This document shows, in pieces, positions 41,482 through 48,712 of a stretch of 64,000 bases of DNA. The translations under genes and the position numbers were made by a program. The stretch spans positions 1 through 64,000 of the forward strand of contig NZ_VYPZ01000004.1 in NCBI RefSeq assembly GCF_008710155.1. The letters are read 5' to 3'. Positions within the stretch are counted from its first letter, which is position 1, and every line of letters starts with the position of its first letter. This DNA comes from Sphingobium limneticum. GTDB lineage: Bacteria > Pseudomonadota > Alphaproteobacteria > Sphingomonadales > Sphingomonadaceae. The notes beneath the pieces are model-generated. The model worked only from the letters and a program-made list of their open reading frames with translations. It was not told the origin of the DNA and ran no database searches.

Positions 41482-43974
41482 ATGCTGAAGTTACTGACGA
41501 CGACCGCCATCGTGGCGGCCGCGATGCCGGCTGCCGCCTATGCCCAGGGGCAGCAGGCGCGCGTGAATTTCGAGATCAAGGCCGGCGATACCGCCACCGC
41601 CCTCAACCAGTTCGCCGATCAGGCGCATGTCCATGTCGTCTTTCCCTATGACGCGATCGCCAATCGCCGGGTAGCCGGATTGCGTGGGAGCTTCACCCGT
41701 AGCGAGGGGCTGCGCCGCCTGATCGCGGGACAGGGGCTGGTGATCGCCAGCGAGACGGCCGGCATGATTTCGCTCAAGGCCGCGCCGGTCGCGCCGGATG
41801 CCCCGGCCAAGGCCATCGCGGACAACAGCCCGCAAACCGACATCGTGGTCCTGGGGCAGGGCGAATCCCGCCAGGTCCAGACCGTCGCGCCCAAGGCGAT
41901 GGGCAAGGCGACCGCCGGTTCGTCGCCGCTGCGGGCGCTCAGCCGCCTGCCGGGCGTGAATTTCGATTCTTCCGATGCGCATGGCACCTATGAGGCCGCG
42001 ACCCAGTTGTCGATCCGCGGCTTTCTGTCCGATCAGATGGGCTATACGCTGGACGGCGTGCCGCTCGGCAACATGCAGTATCGCAACAATAACGGCCTTT
42101 CGATCAACCGCGCGCTGCTGACCGAGAATAACGGCCCCGCCACCCTGTCGCAGGGCAGCGGCGCGCTGGGCACCGCGTCCACCAGCAATATCGGCGGCAC
42201 GGTCGACTTTTCCTCCATCGATCCGACCAGAGAGTTCGGCATCGACCTGGAGCAAAGCTACGGTAGCGAGGATAGCTGGCGCAGTTTCGTGCGGGTGAAC
42301 AGCGGCGAACTGCCCTGGGGCGGGCGGCTGGCATTATCCTATGCGCATGACCGACAGGGTAAATGGCGTGGATGGGGCAAGCAGGAGCAGGACCAGATCA
42401 ACGCCAAATATGTGCAGCCGATCGGCGACAGCGTGACATCGACCAGCTTCCTCAACCTGATCGACCGGCGCGAGGATGACTATAACGACGTCTCGCTCGC
42501 CAAGCTGAAGGCCTATGGCTGGGACTTCGACAATGTCCCGACATTCCCGCTGGCCGAACAACTGGCGCTGATCGTGCAGAATGGCGGCACCCCGCCGGCC
42601 CCCTATGTGAATGCCGACGACAGCGTCTATCAGGGTGGCGGCGTACGGCGCGACCTTCTGGCCTATGAGAAGCTGGAATATCGCATCTCGCCGCGCCTGT
42701 CGGGCTTCACCACCGGCTATATGCACCTCGACAAGGGCATCGGTACCTGGGCCGATCCCTATGATCCGACCCCGGCTGCTTTCGGGGGATCGCCGGTGTC
42801 CGTGTCGGCGCTGCGCTATGACATCGATCGCAAGGGCGTGGTGTCGCGACTGACATTCGAAGCGGGCGATCACAAGATCGAAGGCGGGATCTGGTACGAA
42901 CGCAATGTCTTCAATCAAGGCTCCTATCTCTACGGGCTGAAGGCCGGCGTCACGCCCGAACAGTTTCAGCAATTTTACGACGATCCGTTCAAGACGACCT
43001 TCCGCAACCGCTATGTCACCAACACGCTTCAGCTGGATATTGGCGACACATGGCAGGCGACCAGCCATCTGCGCCTGAACGCCGGGGTCAAGGGCGTCGT
43101 ATCCACGAACAAGGCGCACAGCATCGTCAGCACAAAGCCGATCGACGGTTCGATCCAGGCGAAGAACTGGTTCCTGCCGACGGCCGGCATCCTCTACACG
43201 CTGGACGGCGGCAGCGAATTTTTCGCCGGCTACACGCGCAACATGGCCGCGTTCGTGGCGTCCACGTCGAGCGGCCCTTTCTCCAGCAGTTCGCAGGCCG
43301 GGTTCGATTATATCCGCGACGACCTGAAGCCGGAAATGACCAATACGTTCGAGGCAGGCTATCGCTTCCACACCCGCAACCTGCAACTGTCGCTGGCCGG
43401 CTATTATGTGAAGTTCACCAATCGACTGCTGGCTTCGTCGATCAGCGCCACGGTCGTCGGCAACCAGAATGTGTTGCAGAATGTCGGCAGCGTGTCGTCG
43501 CGCGGCGTGGAAGCGGCGGCGAACTGGAAGTTTGCGCCCTTCTGGTCGCTCTATGGCAGTTGGGCCTTTAATGACGCGACCTATGACGATGACGTGCAGC
43601 CGCTGGGCGGCGCGATCATCGCGACCAAGGGCAAGCAGGTCGTCGCGTCGCCCAAACATGTCGGCAATGTCGAAATCAATTATGACGACGGCAAGCTGTG
43701 GGGGCAGGCGACGGCGCATTATCGCAGCAAGCGCTATTACAGCTATCTGAACGACGCGCCCTTGCCGGGCGCCGTCAACGTCAATCTTTCGGGTGGCTAT
43801 CGGTTCAGCGAGAGGCTGGACGTCCAGCTCAACGTGATGAACCTGTTCGACAAGCGCTATATCGCCTCGACAGGTACGGCCGGGTTCGTGACGTCCGACC
43901 CGAACGGCACCTACACGACATTGCAGTCGGCCGCGCCCCGGCAGGTGTTCGGCACCGTGCGCGTGCATTTCTGA
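41482..43974 (+). CDS. TonB-dependent receptor with STN signalling domain (FecA-like)
   Basis: An 830-residue outer-membrane transducer. Signal peptide (to AAYAQ), then an STN domain at about residues 28-80 (VNFEIKAGDTATALNQFADQA), a linker with the TonB box DIVVLGQ, a plug (FDSSDAHGTYEAATQLSIRGF, YTLDGVPLGNMQYRNN) and a barrel ending APRQVFGTVRVHF. The STN domain tells FecR that ligand is bound, which switches on FecI. The ATG at 41482 is chosen over a longer frame from 41410. The ligand is unknown. The phosphoesterase gene downstream hints that it may be a phosphorylated or phosphate-containing compound. Confidence 0.93.
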   Translation: MLKLLTTTAIVAAAMPAAAYAQGQQARVNFEIKAGDTATALNQFADQAHVHVVFPYDAIANRRVAGLRGSFTRSEGLRRLIAGQGLVIASETAGMISLKAAPVAPDAPAKAIADNSPQTDIVVLGQGESRQVQTVAPKAMGKATAGSSPLRALSRLPGVNFDSSDAHGTYEAATQLSIRGFLSDQMGYTLDGVPLGNMQYRNNNGLSINRALLTENNGPATLSQGSGALGTASTSNIGGTVDFSSIDPTREFGIDLEQSYGSEDSWRSFVRVNSGELPWGGRLALSYAHDRQGKWRGWGKQEQDQINAKYVQPIGDSVTSTSFLNLIDRREDDYNDVSLAKLKAYGWDFDNVPTFPLAEQLALIVQNGGTPPAPYVNADDSVYQGGGVRRDLLAYEKLEYRISPRLSGFTTGYMHLDKGIGTWADPYDPTPAAFGGSPVSVSALRYDIDRKGVVSRLTFEAGDHKIEGGIWYERNVFNQGSYLYGLKAGVTPEQFQQFYDDPFKTTFRNRYVTNTLQLDIGDTWQATSHLRLNAGVKGVVSTNKAHSIVSTKPIDGSIQAKNWFLPTAGILYTLDGGSEFFAGYTRNMAAFVASTSSGPFSSSSQAGFDYIRDDLKPEMTNTFEAGYRFHTRNLQLSLAGYYVKFTNRLLASSISATVVGNQNVLQNVGSVSSRGVEAAANWKFAPFWSLYGSWAFNDATYDDDVQPLGGAIIATKGKQVVASPKHVGNVEINYDDGKLWGQATAHYRSKRYYSYLNDAPLPGAVNVNLSGGYRFSERLDVQLNVMNLFDKRYIASTGTAGFVTSDPNGTYTTLQSAAPRQVFGTVRVHF

Positions 43975-43982
43975 AATCGGTA

Positions 43983-44018
43983 GAACCCTGGTCCCGGCGC
44001 GCGTCGGGACCAGGGTTC
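43983..44018. terminator. Strong hairpin between receptor and phosphoesterase genes
   Basis: Perfect 14-base arms GAACCCTGGTCCCG and CGGGACCAGGGTTC enclose an eight-base loop, right after the receptor stop. No T-run follows, so it may be a partial terminator or mRNA 3'-end stabiliser that sets the ratio of receptor to phosphoesterase. Confidence 0.6.
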
Positions 44019-44042
44019 GCCATAAGCGAGACAGGGCCTGTC

Positions 44043-44975
44043 ATGGATCGTCGCACTTTACTCAAGGCCGCCATCGGCGCGCCGTTTGTCGCCTCCGCCG
44101 TAACGGCGGCCGCCGTCGACAGACCATTGGACAGAGACGGGTTCAGCTTCGCCTTCATCAGCGACTGCCATATCCGGCCGGAGCTGAATGCGGACAAGGG
44201 ATGCGCCGCCTGTTTCGAGCAGATTTCGGCATCCGACCATGATTTCGTCATCAATGGCGGCGATCATATCGAAGATGCGCTGGAAGCCAGCCGTGCGCGG
44301 GCGACGATGCTGATGGACTTGTATCAGCGCACCGAACGCCGTCATCTGCGCAAGCCCGTGCATCATGTGCTGGGCAATCATGATTGTCTGGGCTTGTTCG
44401 CCAAGAGCGGGATCGATCCGTCAGCGCCCGATTATGGCAAGCAATTCTACATGGATCGGTTCGGGCCGCGCTATTATGCGTTCGATCACAAGGGGGTGCA
44501 CTTCGTCGTCCTCGATTCCGTCGGGCTGACGGACGATCGCAATTATGAAGGTCGGGTCGATGCCGCGCAGCTGGCATGGCTGAAGGCCGACCTTTCCGCC
44601 CAGCCCAAGGGTGTGCGCATCATCGTCGTGACCCACATTCCGCTGATCACGGCGATGCAATGTTATGAACCGGAATCCTGGCTGAATACGCTGCACAACT
44701 GGACCTTCGTGGCCAATGGCCGGGACGTGCTGCGCATCCTGCGCGAGCATGACGTGCTGGCCGTGCTTCAGGGGCATAGCCATGTGTTCGAGCAGATCGA
44801 GCTGAACGGCATCCGCTTCATCAGCACCGGGGCCGTCGCCGGCGCGGACTGGCGCGGCAGCTTCCTGGGCACGCTGGAAGGCTATAGCGAAATCTTCATA
44901 TCCGGCCGGAGCGTGGAGGCGCGATACCGCACCTATGGCTTTGCCGCCGTAGACAGGGAAGACGTGCCGATATGA
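44043..44975 (+). CDS. Tat-exported metallophosphoesterase
   Basis: A 310-residue calcineurin-type phosphoesterase. The N-terminus MDRRTLLKAAIGAPFV is a twin-arginine signal, so the folded enzyme is sent to the periplasm. Two-metal motifs are in order: DCH (Asp41, His43), GGDH (Asp74), GNHD (111-114), VVTHIP and GHSH. Substrate class is uncertain: such enzymes cleave phosphomonoesters, cyclic nucleotides or diesters. It follows the FecIR-controlled receptor on the same strand, 68 bases away with a hairpin between, and may process the receptor's ligand. Confidence 0.9.
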   Translation: MDRRTLLKAAIGAPFVASAVTAAAVDRPLDRDGFSFAFISDCHIRPELNADKGCAACFEQISASDHDFVINGGDHIEDALEASRARATMLMDLYQRTERRHLRKPVHHVLGNHDCLGLFAKSGIDPSAPDYGKQFYMDRFGPRYYAFDHKGVHFVVLDSVGLTDDRNYEGRVDAAQLAWLKADLSAQPKGVRIIVVTHIPLITAMQCYEPESWLNTLHNWTFVANGRDVLRILREHDVLAVLQGHSHVFEQIELNGIRFISTGAVAGADWRGSFLGTLEGYSEIFISGRSVEARYRTYGFAAVDREDVPI

Positions 44976-45015
44976 GCATTTCTGGCGCGAGGCCGGCTGC
45001 ACGCCGGGCCGTCAT

Positions 45016-45711
45016 CTATTTGCGCCGGTAGCGGAAATACCAGACTTCGTGGCCGATGCGGCGGGCCTTGGCTTCGTAGCGGGTTTCGGGCCAGCCGCCG
45101 GGGCGGGTCTGGAAATCCTTGGCTTCGCTGGCCAGCCAGTCGAAATCGGGATGGCCGTTCATCACCATCAGCGCCCAGCGCAGATAGACCGGATGGTCGG
45201 TGCCGAAGCGGAATTCGCCGCCGGGCTTGAGTTTGCGCGCGATCATCGCGACCGGGCCGGGGTTCATCATCCGGCGCTTGGCATGGCGCGCCTTGGGCCA
45301 TGGGTCGGGATGGAGGAGATAGACGAAGCTCAAGGAGCCGTCGGGGATGCGGGCAAGCACGTCGAGCGCATCGCCCATGTGGAGGCGGACGTTGCCGAGC
45401 GCGCCATCGCGAATATGGCCGAGCGCCTGTACTACGCCGTTGAGGAAAGGTTCGCAGCCGATAAAGCCATGATCGGGCAGCATGTCGGCGCGATAGGCCA
45501 TATGCTCGCCGCCGCCGAAGCCGATTTCGAAATGGAGGGGGCGGTCGTATCCGAACAGGTCTGCGGCGGTCACTTCGCCTTCCGCCGGGACCGACACGGC
45601 GGGCAGGAGGGTGTCGACCAGTTCCTGCTGGCCCTTGCGGAGTTTTGGTCCCGACTGCCGGCCGTAGAGGCGGTTGAGGGTCGTGGGATCGCCGGATTTA
45701 TGCGCTGTCAT
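45016..45711 (-). CDS. trmB: tRNA (guanine-N7-)-methyltransferase
   Basis: A 231-residue SAM-dependent enzyme that methylates G46 in the variable loop of tRNAs. The SAM-binding motif is EIGFGGGEHMAYRA (about residues 61-74). The family signature FLLHPDPWPKARHAKRR appears here as YLLHPDPWPKARHAKRR, and ETRYEAKA lies near the C-terminus. Length is normal. It is convergent with the phosphoesterase gene and follows an unknown secreted protein gene on the minus strand. Confidence 0.95.
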   Translation of the reverse strand: MTAHKSGDPTTLNRLYGRQSGPKLRKGQQELVDTLLPAVSVPAEGEVTAADLFGYDRPLHFEIGFGGGEHMAYRADMLPDHGFIGCEPFLNGVVQALGHIRDGALGNVRLHMGDALDVLARIPDGSLSFVYLLHPDPWPKARHAKRRMMNPGPVAMIARKLKPGGEFRFGTDHPVYLRWALMVMNGHPDFDWLASEAKDFQTRPGGWPETRYEAKARRIGHEVWYFRYRRK

Positions 45712-45762
45712 GGGCAGCGCCGATAGCGGGGCGGAGCCGTGGGGGCAAGCGGGCAGCGGGTC

Positions 45763-46872
45763 CTAGTTCGTCTTCATGGCGTCGGGCGATATGTTGATGC
45801 GGCTACCACCCTTGCCATCGAGGATGGTTGAGGAAAGGGGCGCTTCATTTTGAACAATCTCGATCGCCTGGTCGGGCGGCGGAATGATGGCGTAGCTGGG
45901 ATATTGTACCCACCGGTCGAGCTTCTTCACGGTGACGGACCATGGCGCAGGCGTGGCGGCCTTGTCCTTTTCAGTCGCCAGCAGGCCGATCAGGGCATCC
46001 TGCGCGACGTCCAGTAGCACGCCGGAATCGCCAAGCGGGATGATGTAGCCGACATTGTCGCCTTCGCCCTGATAGATGGGCAGGCGCCCGCCGATCCGAT
46101 CGGGATGGACGCATAGGGCGGGAGCCGTTGGTGCCTTGCCCTCCTTGCGGGCCTTTTGCCGGCTTTCGGTCGCCATACTGCCCATCATCGCACCAAGGAG
46201 CGTGGCGGCGTTGTCCTGCATGATCTTGCTGGCGCGGGGGCCAAAGCGGCTTGGCTGAGCGCAGGGTAACAGCGTGGTGGCGGCTGACAGAGGCGGAAGT
46301 GTCCTGGGCCAGCCGATCTGCTGGATAAGCCGATCCATCGCGGCGTCGAGTTGGACAACGTCATGGACAGGGGAGGTCATGCGCAGCTTCACCACCCAGT
46401 CGCCCAGTGCGATCAGGGCGACGCCGCTGCTGCGACCGATCTGGGTGATGGTGAAACTCTGGCGCAGGCCGGCGGCAACGCTGGCGCCGGGGATGGTGAA
46501 GGCCGTAGGATCGCCCTGCGGCGTGACCGTGCCGAACTTGTCGTTGGTGGCGATCATGGTCGCCGCGACATCGAACCAGAGCCCAGTCGAAGGCTCTGCG
46601 GCATGATAGATGTAGATATTGACGTGGGTGTGGCCGATCGGGTCGTCATAGGCGACCGAGACGTCGAGCAGGCCGCCTTCGCTGAGATCCTGCACCTCGC
46701 TGCGGGCAAAGCCGTCGATCGCGCTGGGGAAGGCAATGGCGCTGGGCTTATGGGTCCAGGGCTTATTCGCCTTGGTCGCGATCCCGATCGGCGCGGCAGG
46801 TTGCGCTGCGGCGGGCCTGGCGAGGACGAATGCTGTCAGTGCGAGGGCCAGAGCCAATGATGTGATACGCAT
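45763..46872 (-). CDS. Secreted hypothetical protein, 369 residues
   Basis: The signal peptide ends ARPAAAQPAA near residue 25. The mature protein is soluble and of mixed strand and helix, with two well-spaced cysteines (LLPCAQPSRFG and ALCVHPDRIGG) that could form a disulfide. I do not recognise a family and see no catalytic motif. The ATG at 46872 is preceded by GGGAGGGGG, which is buried in a long predicted hairpin (46879-46922), suggesting control of translation. It precedes trmB on the same strand, 51 bases away, but no functional link is evident. Confidence 0.75.
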   Translation of the reverse strand: MRITSLALALALTAFVLARPAAAQPAAPIGIATKANKPWTHKPSAIAFPSAIDGFARSEVQDLSEGGLLDVSVAYDDPIGHTHVNIYIYHAAEPSTGLWFDVAATMIATNDKFGTVTPQGDPTAFTIPGASVAAGLRQSFTITQIGRSSGVALIALGDWVVKLRMTSPVHDVVQLDAAMDRLIQQIGWPRTLPPLSAATTLLPCAQPSRFGPRASKIMQDNAATLLGAMMGSMATESRQKARKEGKAPTAPALCVHPDRIGGRLPIYQGEGDNVGYIIPLGDSGVLLDVAQDALIGLLATEKDKAATPAPWSVTVKKLDRWVQYPSYAIIPPPDQAIEIVQNEAPLSSTILDGKGGSRINISPDAMKTN

Positions 46873-46878
46873 GAACTG

Positions 46879-46922
46879 CCCCCTCCCGAAACCCTACGGT
46901 GCAGCAGGGTAACGGGAAGGGG
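46879..46922 (-). promoter_or_regulatory. Leader hairpin that may hide the ribosome-binding site
   Basis: In the minus-strand leader, CCCCTTCCCGTTACCCT can pair with AGGGTTTCGGGAGGGGG around a short loop. The right arm contains the GGGAGGGG Shine-Dalgarno stretch six bases before the start codon. This arrangement resembles thermosensor or masking hairpins. The pairing is drawn by eye. Confidence 0.45.
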
Positions 46923-47021
46923 CGGAATGACAAGAGGTTGGCGACGATGTTTGAGGAGAAGCATCGCCGGATTTCGACGGGCATTGGCTGGAAGCCGCCC
47001 ACCGCCGCATCCTTCGTCAGG

Positions 47022-47201
47022 TCATTTGCACTTGATGAAACGACCCTTCGCATCCTTGCAGGGCGCCTTTTTGACGGGCGGCTTGGGTGCGCATTTGACG
47101 AATTTGCCCTTCGCGTCCTTGCATGGCGCGGCAGATGCAGGAGCAACATTGCCGACCATCAGGGAAAGGCCGAGGAGAGCTATGGCAACCGTCTTTGTCA
47201 T
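47022..47201 (-). CDS. Small secreted protein with two cysteine repeats
   Basis: 59 residues, starting MTKTVAIALLGLSLMVG. The signal peptide ends ASAAP. The mature part is only about 35 residues and consists of two copies of PCKDAKG(K/R)F(V/I)KC joined by a lysine/proline linker. Each copy has two cysteines nine residues apart. The protein is basic. Similar PC-DAKGKF-KC modules occur in small exported proteins of alphaproteobacteria, but a function is not known to me. GAGG lies six bases before the ATG. It follows metK after a strong terminator, so it has its own promoter. Confidence 0.75.
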   Translation of the reverse strand: MTKTVAIALLGLSLMVGNVAPASAAPCKDAKGKFVKCAPKPPVKKAPCKDAKGRFIKCK

Positions 47202-47331
47202 GATGTGCCTCTTTGGGGAGAGGAGGGTGTCGGGTTTGACAGGGGTTGCAAACCCGACTTGGCTTTTATGCGCCCGACAGGAGCGGTTGCCTAATGAACT
47301 TTTCGTCATTTTCCGGACAGGTGGGCATGAG

Positions 47332-47366
47332 AAAGGGCGCCGAAGGCTGATGCGCTGGCGCCCTTT
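47332..47366. terminator. Terminator downstream of metK
   Basis: Perfect arms AAAGGGCGCC and GGCGCCCTTT enclose a 15-base loop, with CCCTTTCT on the minus strand after the stem. It lies about 90 bases after the metK stop. Confidence 0.7.
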
Positions 47367-47427
47367 AATGATGGTGCGATGTGCCCACCCCGCTGCGACT
47401 AACGCGCTGCGCGCATAAGTCTCGCTA

Positions 47428-47449
47428 CCCCTCCCGTAAACGGGAGGGG
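47428..47449. repeat. Short GC-rich hairpin repeat next to the metK stop
   Basis: Ten-base arms CCCCTCCCGT and ACGGGAGGGG with a two-base loop, seven bases from the metK stop. It belongs with the CCCTCTCC- and CCTCCC-type hairpins seen at 774-799, 49933-49951, 58199-58221 and 60508-60532. Confidence 0.6.
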
Positions 47450-47455
47450 AGCAGG

Positions 47456-48655
47456 TCAAGCCAGCGCGGCCTTGAGCTGATCGACCAGATCGGTCTTTTC
47501 CCAGGGGAAATAATCGCCGTCGGGGGTGCGGCCGAAATGGCCGTAGGCGGCGGTCTTCTGGTAGATCGGCTTGTTGAGGCCCAGATGCGTGCGGATGCCC
47601 TTGGGCGTCAGGCGCACGAGGGTCGGCAGGACGGCTTCGATCGCCGAAGCCTCGACGGTGCCGGTGCCGTGCAGATCGACATAGAGCGAGAGCGGCTCGG
47701 CGACGCCGATGGCGTAGCTCAGCTGGATCGTGCAGCGGCGGGCGAGGCCGGCGGCGACGATGTTCTTCGCCAGATAGCGGGTGATGTAGGCCGCCGAGCG
47801 ATCGACCTTCGTGGGATCCTTGCCCGAGAAGGCGCCGCCGCCATGGGGCGATGCGCCGCCATAGGTGTCGACGATGATCTTGCGGCCGGTGAGGCCGGCG
47901 TCGCCGTCAGGGCCGCCGATTTCGAACAGGCCGGTCGGGTTGACGTAGATGCTTTCGTCGCCGGGCAGCCAGCCTTCGGGCAGGATGTCGGCCATCACGC
48001 CCTTGACATAGGCGCGCAGTTCGGCGCGGCTGTCGTCATTGTCCATGCCGGCGGCATGCTGGGTCGAAACGACGAGGGCGGTCGCGCGGACCGGCTTTTC
48101 ATCGATATATTCGAGCGTCACCTGGCTCTTGGCGTCAGGCTCCAGGAAGGGCACGACCTTGTTGTGGCGGTCGTCCGCCATGCGTTCCAGGATCTTGTGG
48201 CTGTAATAGAGGGTGGCGGGCATGAGGTCGGGGGTTTCGTCCGACGCATAGCCGAACATGATGCCCTGATCGCCGGCGCCTTCATCCTTGTTGCCGCTTT
48301 CATCGACGCCTTGGGCGATGTGGGCGGACTGGCCGTGCAGGTTGTTTTCGAAGCGGAAGGTTTCCCAATGGAAGCCGTCCTGCTCATAGCCGATACGCTT
48401 GACCGTTTCGCGGACGGTGGCTTCGATTTCTTCCTGCGCGCCCGGTGCCCAGGCGCCGTTTTCGTAGACGCCCTTGCAGCGGATTTCGCCGGCGAGGACG
48501 ACGAGCTGGGTCGTGGTCAGCGTTTCGCAGGCGATGCGGGCTTCGGGGTCTTTCGACAGGAAGAGATCGACGATCGAGTCGGAAATCTGGTCAGCGACCT
48601 TGTCGGGATGGCCTTCGGATACGGATTCCGAGGTGAAGAGAAATTGATTGCGCAT
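47456..48655 (-). CDS. metK: S-adenosylmethionine synthetase
   Basis: A 399-residue cytosolic enzyme that makes SAM from methionine and ATP. Signature motifs: [14 protein letters not shown] near the N-terminus, [12 protein letters not shown] in the middle, and the P-loop-like [19 protein letters not shown]. Length is usual. It lies downstream of lnt, with a 57-base gap that holds an ATAAA-N6-TTTAT palindrome, a possible site for a SAH/SAM-related repressor. No SAM riboswitch could be recognised in that short leader. It is followed by a strong terminator. Confidence 0.97.
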   Translation of the reverse strand: MRNQFLFTSESVSEGHPDKVADQISDSIVDLFLSKDPEARIACETLTTTQLVVLAGEIRCKGVYENGAWAPGAQEEIEATVRETVKRIGYEQDGFHWETFRFENNLHGQSAHIAQGVDESGNKDEGAGDQGIMFGYASDETPDLMPATLYYSHKILERMADDRHNKVVPFLEPDAKSQVTLEYIDEKPVRATALVVSTQHAAGMDNDDSRAELRAYVKGVMADILPEGWLPGDESIYVNPTGLFEIGGPDGDAGLTGRKIIVDTYGGASPHGGGAFSGKDPTKVDRSAAYITRYLAKNIVAAGLARRCTIQLSYAIGVAEPLSLYVDLHGTGTVEASAIEAVLPTLVRLTPKGIRTHLGLNKPIYQKTAAYGHFGRTPDGDYFPWEKTDLVDQLKAALA

Positions 48656-48689
48656 ATGACTCCCGTAAGGTGCTTGGGCAGGTTGCGAT

Positions 48690-48705
48690 ATAAAGAAATG
48701 TTTAT
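48690..48705. promoter_or_regulatory. Candidate operator upstream of metK
   Basis: ATAAA-GAAATG-TTTAT is a perfect five-base inverted repeat in AT-rich sequence, 34 bases before the metK start, in an otherwise GC-rich region. ArsR-type SahR regulators control metK and SAH recycling in many Proteobacteria, and an AT-rich palindrome would fit. The assignment is an inference. Confidence 0.4.
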
Positions 48706-48712
48706 GTGGCTA

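Noticed and set aside
48656..48712. Possible SAM or SAM/SAH riboswitch before metK
   Set aside because: The 57-base gap is short and lacks recognisable conserved cores. The AT-rich palindrome looks more like a protein-binding site.
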